NCBI GenBank assembly: GCA_030638455.1
Contig: DAOWEP010000142.1
Span: 1-29,608 of the forward strand
Origin: Gammaproteobacteria bacterium
GTDB lineage: Bacteria; Pseudomonadota; Gammaproteobacteria; DAOWEP01
DNA length: 29,608 bases
Direction: 5' to 3'
Part shown: positions 24,232 to 29,608 of the stretch, in pieces
Position numbering within the stretch: the stretch's first letter is position 1
How the letters are laid out: every line of letters begins with the position of its first letter
Program-made: the position numbers and the translations under genes
The notes under the pieces: model-generated
What the model was told of the DNA's origin: nothing
Database searches by the model: none
What the model saw: only the letters and a program-made list of their open reading frames with translations

Positions 24232-26013
24232 TCAATTGTGACATTCAGTACACAATGCACCATGTTGAGCTACTGCAGGCAGACGCAGAAAACTGGTATC
24301 TGCATCACCATCTACTTCCGGGTCTGTCCCAGCTTTACTGGCCGCATCCCTGGAGTCCCACTGATGCGGGTTGTGGCAGGTTGCACATTCTATTAATCCT
24401 TTTTCGCCATTTTTCGCTTGTTTCCTTTTGTAGAGAGGTAGCATTTCCGGGGTTGCACTCATGGTCATTTTTGCATGTACAGGATGACCCTTGTCTCCGA
24501 CAAGTTTCTTATCTGCCAGGCCCTCCTCACGATGACAGGATGCACATAAACCATCTTCACCCTGCTTGCCATCAACTTTTTTGCGTGCCCACATATGAGA
24601 GCCCTGCCCCTTATGCGGAAGATGACAGGCACTACATGCCCCATCTGTGGAGACTTTTCTGCCAGCTACATTACTGGCCTGTGGTGCGCTTATGTCAAGA
24701 TTATGTTTCGACATTGTGACTACGGACTGTTCACGATGACAATTTATACACAGGCTACTATTTTCATCATTGGCTATACGCAGGAAACTTGAACGTCCGT
24801 CTCCCTTAAGCTTGTGTGTATCCTTTCTTTGAGTCTTTTTCGCATGAGGCGCCCAGTTATGTGGATCATGACAACTAGCACAGGTAACCAATCCATCCTT
24901 GGCTACCCGACGACCATTTTTGTTATATAATGGAAGCACCTGTATTGGCTTCAGACCGACAAAGTCCTTAAAACGGCTAACCCATTTGTTTGCTGTCGCG
25001 ATGATCCCGGGATCTGTAATCGGTACACCAGTCGGGTGACTATATTGTCCAACCAGTTTCTTGTGTGCCGGTCCTTCCTTGTTATGGCAACTGCGACAGG
25101 TAGATGAAATTACATCATCACTTGCCTTTTCTGTCTGACGCGCCCACAGGAACAACCCGCCTCCCTGGTGTGGCACATGGCAGGCACTGCAAGGTCCCGC
25201 AGTTTGGGACTTTTGTCCCTTTATATTGAGATCATCAGGCGCCATTAAGGACATATCATGTTTACTACCCTTAACCGCGAGCTTGTCAATGTGACAGGTC
25301 AGACACAACTGTGAATCGTTGTTTCTCATCACCAGAATCGGTTCTTCAGCAGCTGCATGTGGCCTATGGCAAGACTGGCATGTTATATCACCTTTCGAAC
25401 TTAACCTGGAACCTGCCTTTTTTAAATCGGCAGGGAATCTGTCTGGCTTGCGATGGAGAATATGGAACCCTTTTTCAGGGCCGGTGGTTTTATCCTGGTG
25501 ACAAGCCTCACATAGTTCACCATCTCTGCTTTTTATACGCATAAAGACGGGTGAATCGTCTGTCTCCCAATCGACACCATGTGCCGTATGACAGGTTCCA
25601 CAGTACATTTTCCCGTCATCATTAAGCGGAAACAACTTCTTTCCCTCAACCAATGGGATTTTGATTTTGTCTGATGGTTTTTCTCCAACAGGATGGTTAT
25701 GGCCGCGACCCTTTTTCCACATAAAGCGCGAGTCAAGCACAAAGCCATCATGACAGGAAAAACACATTCGTGGCGTACTGGAGACATCCTGTTTTCCTGT
25801 CTTGAGTACGGGCTTTGGCTGATACTGGATTAACGGGGTTACATCGTCACGTCTGAACTCTGTTAGCCACATGATATGACATATGGAACATTCCCGGTTT
25901 GCAGAGGGTAAGCGTGTCGCCTCAGCGATTGATGTAAGCAACAGACCAAACAACAATCCTGCCCACAAAAGGATACAGAATCCACGTGACACGGATTTTA
26001 TATAAACAGCCAT
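24232..26013 (-). CDS. secreted 14-heme cytochrome c (doubled CXXCH type)
   Basis: A signal peptide (hydrophobic 12-29, likely cut after AEA-33) is followed by 14 CXXCH heme sites starting at residues 42, 84, 138, 168, 212, 237, 275, 306, 378, 422, 460, 490, 543 and 588. Pairs such as CSACHLPHKG...CASCH belong to the doubled-CXXCH cytochrome families. Residues of about 237-421 and 422-593 are tandem copies of one tetraheme module, with LCxxCH, CSACHxPHxG, LWAR, KKLVG, LPLY and SFLR at matching places. The last heme site is three residues from the end, so the final module is incomplete. The protein should be a periplasmic or outer-surface electron carrier. It starts 9 bp after the NHL gene. 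Its redox partner is unknown. No membrane anchor or lipobox is present. Confidence 0.92.
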   Translation of the reverse strand: MAVYIKSVSRGFCILLWAGLLFGLLLTSIAEATRLPSANRECSICHIMWLTEFRRDDVTPLIQYQPKPVLKTGKQDVSSTPRMCFSCHDGFVLDSRFMWKKGRGHNHPVGEKPSDKIKIPLVEGKKLFPLNDDGKMYCGTCHTAHGVDWETDDSPVFMRIKSRDGELCEACHQDKTTGPEKGFHILHRKPDRFPADLKKAGSRLSSKGDITCQSCHRPHAAAEEPILVMRNNDSQLCLTCHIDKLAVKGSKHDMSLMAPDDLNIKGQKSQTAGPCSACHVPHQGGGLFLWARQTEKASDDVISSTCRSCHNKEGPAHKKLVGQYSHPTGVPITDPGIIATANKWVSRFKDFVGLKPIQVLPLYNKNGRRVAKDGLVTCASCHDPHNWAPHAKKTQRKDTHKLKGDGRSSFLRIANDENSSLCINCHREQSVVTMSKHNLDISAPQASNVAGRKVSTDGACSACHLPHKGQGSHMWARKKVDGKQGEDGLCASCHREEGLADKKLVGDKGHPVHAKMTMSATPEMLPLYKRKQAKNGEKGLIECATCHNPHQWDSRDAASKAGTDPEVDGDADTSFLRLPAVAQHGALCTECHN

Positions 26014-26022
26014 TAGTGTAGA

Positions 26023-26964
26023 TTACCGCCCCAATTCGAATATAGATACCTTGTTATCAAGCATCTCGGCAACATACAAACGACCATCACTATCGATCGT
26101 CATTCCAGCTGGAGAGGTCATTCTATAAGGCTTTTCATTATCCCCAAGCACATAAAGAAAGTGACCGGCATCGTCAAATACCTGTACAACTTCCATATAA
26201 CTGTCTGAAACCAGGAAGCGTCCATCCTTATCTACCACGATACCCTTTGGCCGAACCAATTGACCGGGCAGCACCCCCCAGCCTCCAATTGAGGTAATAA
26301 ATTTCCCGCTTTGCTCAAAGAGCTGTATGCGAGTATTTAATACATCAACAACCACTACACGCTTGTCAGCAGTGAATACAATAGTCGCCGGGTAACGGAA
26401 CTTACCATTTTCAGCTCCACGGCCTCCCCATTTTCGTAACAGCTTTCCCTTCTGATTAAATGCCATCACACTATGGTTATTATTTCCGGTTACAAATAGA
26501 GTACTCCCATCTGGAGTTGCAGCAACATCAATCGGTCTCACAAGATTTCCGTCATCCATAACAGTGATAGATCTTAGCTGCTTGCCATCCCGATTAAACA
26601 CCTGAATCCTGTTATTGCCCCTGTCTGCAACATAGATTCTGTCTGAATGGTCTGCGCCTATCCCTACGGGGCCATTAAAATTCCCCCTTTCTGATCCCTG
26701 CTTACCAAATTTAAAAAGTTGTTTTCCTGAACCATCAAAAACCACAACTCTGTGATTGCCGCCGTCTACAACATAGATTCGCCCTTTAACCACGACTACA
26801 TCACCTGGAAGAGAAAGTCCGCCAGGATCATCGCCCGTAATATCTGCGACATGCTTTATTTGATGAGTCTGAAGTTGCCCGGATGCGTCTGCAGTTATAT
26901 GGGTAACTGTTGCAATAACGGACAGAAGCAGGAACAAACAGCTTTTATTTACCCGGGGCATCAT
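26023..26964 (-). CDS. secreted six-repeat NHL beta-propeller protein
   Basis: A signal peptide (MMPRVNKSCLFLLLSVIATV, likely cut after ADA-26) leads to about 285 residues built of six NHL repeats. Examples are PVGIGADHSDRIYVADRGNN, PKGIVVDKDGRFLVSDS and PAGMTIDSDGRLYVAEMLDN, so one closed six-bladed propeller is expected. NHL proteins are binding scaffolds, and such propellers are often encoded beside multiheme cytochromes. The start was set at 26964 because GAGAGG lies nine bases upstream and the signal peptide begins there; the frame is open 30 codons further. It overlaps the triheme gene by 20 bp, showing a tight operon. No heme site or enzyme motif is seen. Confidence 0.88.
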   Translation of the reverse strand: MMPRVNKSCLFLLLSVIATVTHITADASGQLQTHQIKHVADITGDDPGGLSLPGDVVVVKGRIYVVDGGNHRVVVFDGSGKQLFKFGKQGSERGNFNGPVGIGADHSDRIYVADRGNNRIQVFNRDGKQLRSITVMDDGNLVRPIDVAATPDGSTLFVTGNNNHSVMAFNQKGKLLRKWGGRGAENGKFRYPATIVFTADKRVVVVDVLNTRIQLFEQSGKFITSIGGWGVLPGQLVRPKGIVVDKDGRFLVSDSYMEVVQVFDDAGHFLYVLGDNEKPYRMTSPAGMTIDSDGRLYVAEMLDNKVSIFELGR

Positions 26965-27940
26965 TGACGAGAGCCTCTGACCGGGTTGAAGGAATATCTT
27001 CTCTAAACATGTTCGGCATATAAAAATCTTTGTATTTCTGTACGATCCCCACAATATTCAGATTTGTTATGGAGTCAATACGATTCTCAGAGAAGCCCAG
27101 TTTCTGTAGCGGTAGAAAACTCTTTTTTTCCTCAGTATGACAACGTGTGCATTTATGACCTTTATCAGTAATCAGTTTGTGAAATCTTTTCTTTATGGCT
27201 TCGCTGTCCTGCTCCGATAACTTCTCATGAATTTCAATAAACTCTCGTACCTCAGGCTTGTCTTCTGTAATTTCCAGTAATGTTTGACCATCGTCATGCT
27301 GCGTATAAGCAACTATTTTCGAATAATAGTCATCCGTTGTTACCAGGCTTCCTGTATCAGGATCCACATCAGTTCCGAATGGCGGGCCAGTTACTTCGAT
27401 ACCGGAAAAGTTTAACCATCCAAATGATATCTCAGAATTACCCAGTTTCTTTTCATCTGCATGACAGGTCATGCAGCCGATAAACTGGGTATGCATATTC
27501 AGCAATGAACGGACCATCTTTTCCTTGGAATGCGGATAGTCGCCGTGACAATGCATGCAGACCGATTTCTTTCCAATGGTAAGCACATCATTCTCTGGCA
27601 CATTGTGAAAGTGGCGCATTTTCTCTGTAAATCGCTGTTCACCCAATTCACTTAATAGTGCAGATGGCTCTTCTTCAGCAAATAGCCCGAACTTTTCACC
27701 AAGTGCTACGGTGATCTCAAAAATCAGGCTGAGTATGATCCCAAGCAGGATGACCGTGGTCAGAAAAGCAATCCCCGGGTGATCACGCCGCATACCAGTA
27801 ATGGTAAATGGATCCTGCTCAAAGTGACCTGGAATCTTTGCTTTGTGGTCAATCACCATAACAATGGCAATACCCAAGAGCATGAACAACAACACTGCTA
27901 TAACAATGAATATTGCGTCGGGATCATTAAATATATTCAT
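26945..27940 (-). CDS. membrane-anchored triheme cytochrome c
   Basis: The 331-residue protein has two N-terminal membrane helices (about 8-30 and 55-80) and then a periplasmic domain with three CXXCH sites: CMHCH (128), CMTCH (156) and CTRCH (264). Between the second and third sites lies a 100-residue acidic stretch without hemes. It is not NapC/NrfH, which have one helix and four or more hemes. I do not know the family name. The position between a cytochrome b and secreted carriers suggests it relays electrons across the periplasmic face. GGTGG nine bases upstream supports ATG 27940. An early DHKAKIPGH loop between the helices would be cytoplasmic. Confidence 0.85.
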   Translation of the reverse strand: MNIFNDPDAIFIVIAVLLFMLLGIAIVMVIDHKAKIPGHFEQDPFTITGMRRDHPGIAFLTTVILLGIILSLIFEITVALGEKFGLFAEEEPSALLSELGEQRFTEKMRHFHNVPENDVLTIGKKSVCMHCHGDYPHSKEKMVRSLLNMHTQFIGCMTCHADEKKLGNSEISFGWLNFSGIEVTGPPFGTDVDPDTGSLVTTDDYYSKIVAYTQHDDGQTLLEITEDKPEVREFIEIHEKLSEQDSEAIKKRFHKLITDKGHKCTRCHTEEKKSFLPLQKLGFSENRIDSITNLNIVGIVQKYKDFYMPNMFREDIPSTRSEALVNDAPGK

Positions 27941-27958
27941 ATCTGAATTCCACCAAGC

Positions 27959-28075
27959 TTAACCGTATATGAGATAAACTCCAATTGTAAAAATGCCAAA
28001 TAACGTCCACAGCATCACTATAATCAGTGAACTATATGCAATCACCTTCTGGTAAAACTTCAATGGTTGCATCAT
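27959..28075 (-). CDS. 38-residue single-helix membrane protein in the cytochrome cluster
   Basis: A short frame begins five bases after the cytochrome b stop and ends 18 bp before the triheme gene. It encodes MMQPLKFYQKVIAYSS, a hydrophobic helix of about 21 residues with one Trp, and ends VYLIYG. AGGTG, eight bases before the first ATG and overlapping the end of the cytochrome b gene, is a good Shine-Dalgarno. Gene spacing on both sides is that of an operon. The size and place recall small accessory subunits such as CcoQ or CydX of other respiratory complexes, though sequence similarity to those is not claimed. It would otherwise be a 140-bp gap inside a compact operon. Confidence 0.6.
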   Translation of the reverse strand: MMQPLKFYQKVIAYSSLIIVMLWTLFGIFTIGVYLIYG

Positions 28076-28080
28076 TACGA

Positions 28081-29022
28081 TTACACCTGATCCGGCGACA
28101 GTTCTTCAGTAACAGTCGTCTCCTCGCCAAGTTCTCTGGCCGCAAGCATCTTTTCCAGCTCTGCACGTTCTTCAGGAATTTCGACCAGATTCCTGAGATA
28201 TTCCAGAAAGTGCTCCTCAATCTGATGTTCACGCGTAATCTTCCCTGTCAGAAAGGTCCATTGCATCGGGAATCGTCCCGGGGCAAGGTGAACGTTGTAC
28301 CAGTGCCAGAAGGCAATCACCAACAAGGCAAGAAGCGCTTCATGTGGATGCGACAAGCGCATGAGCTCCTGAAAATTTGCACCCATTGATGCAGGCAATA
28401 TACTGGCCCATATATCAGGGAACAGAAAAGATGAGCCAGAAATTACCATTACCAGATTCCCGAATGCAGCCGCGAAATAATGGATTTTCTGCTTATACAT
28501 AAATTTATCCATTTCAGGACGCTGATCACGTTTACCTACTGCATACAGGGCATCATCCTTGAAATCAATAATGTCTTTCATTATGGGCAGTATAGTTCGT
28601 TGTAGAATAAATCTACCGCGTACTATTTTGACAAATGAATCCAATGTAATTGTAAAAATGTGATAAATCATACTGAAGATCATGATCGCGGCCAGCGTTC
28701 TGTGAATAACTCGCGAAACATCCACACCGCCTATTAACGTATTCAGCGGGGTCGCCCAGAAATGATCGAAAAAGGCAATCGGTAACCCGGTAAAGGCCAA
28801 TGTAAGAAAGGTTACAAATGTCAGCATATGCTGAATTCTTATATGAATTGAATAACGAGGAAGGTCTCCAATAGGATTGGAAACGACATTCTTGTAAAGC
28901 AGTACTCGGTCGTCTGGCATAATCTGAATAATCCGCTCGATTTCCAGCCGTTCTTTTTCGCTCGTCTTGTTAATGCGCATCGAGGTTTCAAGTACCTTGC
29001 GTGCTTGTGTAGACAGCTTCAT
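28081..29022 (-). CDS. diheme cytochrome b, formate-dehydrogenase-gamma-like
   Basis: The 313-residue protein has a cytoplasmic lead of some 55 residues, then four membrane helices (about 64-84, 105-128, 182-205, 224-245). Histidines suitable for two b hemes lie at 65 (RIQH), 107 (IHRT), 121, 227 (SHPHEAL) and 240/245 (FWHWYNVH). This is the layout of the b-type subunits of formate dehydrogenase-N and Ni-Fe hydrogenase, and of the b domain of Geobacter CbcL. It would pass electrons between quinone and the multiheme c subunit encoded just upstream. A charged Glu-rich tail of about 60 residues follows the last helix. No molybdenum enzyme or hydrogenase gene is visible. Confidence 0.88.
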   Translation of the reverse strand: MKLSTQARKVLETSMRINKTSEKERLEIERIIQIMPDDRVLLYKNVVSNPIGDLPRYSIHIRIQHMLTFVTFLTLAFTGLPIAFFDHFWATPLNTLIGGVDVSRVIHRTLAAIMIFSMIYHIFTITLDSFVKIVRGRFILQRTILPIMKDIIDFKDDALYAVGKRDQRPEMDKFMYKQKIHYFAAAFGNLVMVISGSSFLFPDIWASILPASMGANFQELMRLSHPHEALLALLVIAFWHWYNVHLAPGRFPMQWTFLTGKITREHQIEEHFLEYLRNLVEIPEERAELEKMLAARELGEETTVTEELSPDQV

Positions 29023-29073
29023 TGTTTACAGCCTCAGTTGTTAATTAAAGTATCTTTTTGCATTCATGACTCG

Positions 29074-29608
29074 TTATTCCACCCGGTCACGACCCCGTTT
29101 ACTTCTTCTCCACCAGCTTGAACCATGTCTTACTCTCCAGCCTGCTCCATCCCGGCGACGTCCGAATGTTTCCAGCAAAGCCATGCCCACCAGTCCTACA
29201 ATGGCTACATTGCCGACGATATTGTAGATCTCTTCTGCATAGTGACGGAATGGATTCTCTTTGATATCGTCAGAAGGGTGTGGATCGATAGCAGCATACT
29301 TTTCATCGGCACGCGTATGGCAACGCTTACATGTTTTCACCCTGCGCTCTTTGCTTACTGGTGATTCAGGATCACGCGATGGACGAATTTGATGAACACC
29401 CATAAAATAATTGTCTGGATCTGCATGGCAATCTAGACAATTGGCAGCCTCAGTAAAGCCGTAACGAGTTACTTTACCATGAAAACTTTTCGCATAAGAC
29501 TCCGCCGCTATACGGTATTTGCGGCCAAGTTCACGCCCCTCTTCTGCTGCCGCTTGCATGTGGCGCTTGATCAAACGCTCATCACCATGACATGACGAAC
29601 ATAGGGCA
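29074..29608 (-). CDS. multiheme cytochrome c with C-terminal membrane anchor (runs off the right edge)
   Basis: The frame is open to the window edge, so the N-terminus is missing. The visible 177 residues carry three heme sites: CSSCHGDE at the very edge, CLDCHADP and CKRCHTRA, the last two separated by about 40 residues including HQIRPSRDPESP. A membrane helix (NIVGNVAIVGLVGMALLETF) follows, then a strongly basic tail of about 30 residues with many Arg and Trp, probably cytoplasmic. Together with the cytochrome b 51 bp downstream it looks like a split version of a c-plus-b quinone-linked cytochrome complex. More hemes are likely beyond the window. Confidence 0.85.
   Translation of the reverse strand, partial: ALCSSCHGDERLIKRHMQAAAEEGRELGRKYRIAAESYAKSFHGKVTRYGFTEAANCLDCHADPDNYFMGVHQIRPSRDPESPVSKERRVKTCKRCHTRADEKYAAIDPHPSDDIKENPFRHYAEEIYNIVGNVAIVGLVGMALLETFGRRRDGAGWRVRHGSSWWRRSKRGRDRVE

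Noticed and set aside
24150..24719. 189-codon plus-strand frame opposite the 14-heme cytochrome
   Set aside because: Its Cys/His richness comes from the complement of the repeated heme codons; no ribosome-binding site.
26965..27054. 30-codon N-terminal extension of the NHL protein
   Set aside because: It would put 30 residues before a good signal peptide; GAGAGG before 26964 supports the shorter form.
1..29608. search for CRISPR arrays, tRNA and rRNA genes, transposase genes
   Set aside because: No regularly spaced repeats, no cloverleaf or rRNA-like stretch and no transposase motifs were seen on reading; a dedicated scan was not possible.

Overview
The window looks like chromosome from a gammaproteobacterium. 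Two blocks have gene orders that are common in that class: rne - rluC - HAD - sppA - maf - yceD - rpmF - plsX - fabH - fabD - fabG - acpP - fabF, and exbB - exbD - msbA - lpxK - ycaR - kdsB - LMW-PTP. LPS genes (lpxK, msbA, kdsB) show a Gram-negative envelope. Base composition is moderate to AT-rich. Species cannot be read from the sequence. The multiheme cytochromes at the right end suggest a respiratory, perhaps sediment or redox-interface, lifestyle, but that is inference.

Layout. Positions 1-335 hold the N-terminus of an AsmA-family protein (minus strand, cut by the window edge). Positions 470-7674 are a minus-strand fatty-acid block plsX-fabH-fabD-fabG-acpP-fabF followed by pabB (folate) where pabC is usual. 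rpmF and yceD lie upstream and are separated from plsX by a good intrinsic terminator. maf (8931-9506) points the other way and ends in a perfect palindrome shared with a headless response-regulator receiver domain (9547-9968). sppA, a HAD phosphatase and rluC (10001-12782, minus) face rne (13316-16036, plus) across a 533-bp leader with a promoter and hairpins, a configuration resembling the autoregulated rne leader of enterobacteria.

Positions 16170-18671 hold small genes: an LMW tyrosine phosphatase, an uncharacterised 87-aa protein, a HIT protein, a small lipoprotein overlapping a YtoQ-family gene, and a DUF2288 protein. Positions 18796-23737 (minus) are the envelope operon exbB-exbD-msbA-lpxK-ycaR-kdsB, covering lipid A and KDO assembly and lipid A flipping. 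A 259-bp MITE-like element with about 32-bp terminal inverted repeats (23878-24136) separates this from the right-hand cluster.

The right-hand cluster (24232-29608, minus, open at the right edge) is the most unusual part. In transcription order it has a membrane-anchored multiheme cytochrome c (partial), a four-helix cytochrome b, an unlisted 38-residue single-helix membrane protein, a two-helix triheme cytochrome c, a secreted six-repeat NHL propeller, and a secreted 14-heme cytochrome c built by tandem duplication of a tetraheme module. Together they look like a quinone-linked inner-membrane module delivering electrons to, or taking them from, a periplasmic or extracellular multiheme carrier. 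No tRNA, rRNA, CRISPR array or intact transposase gene was seen.
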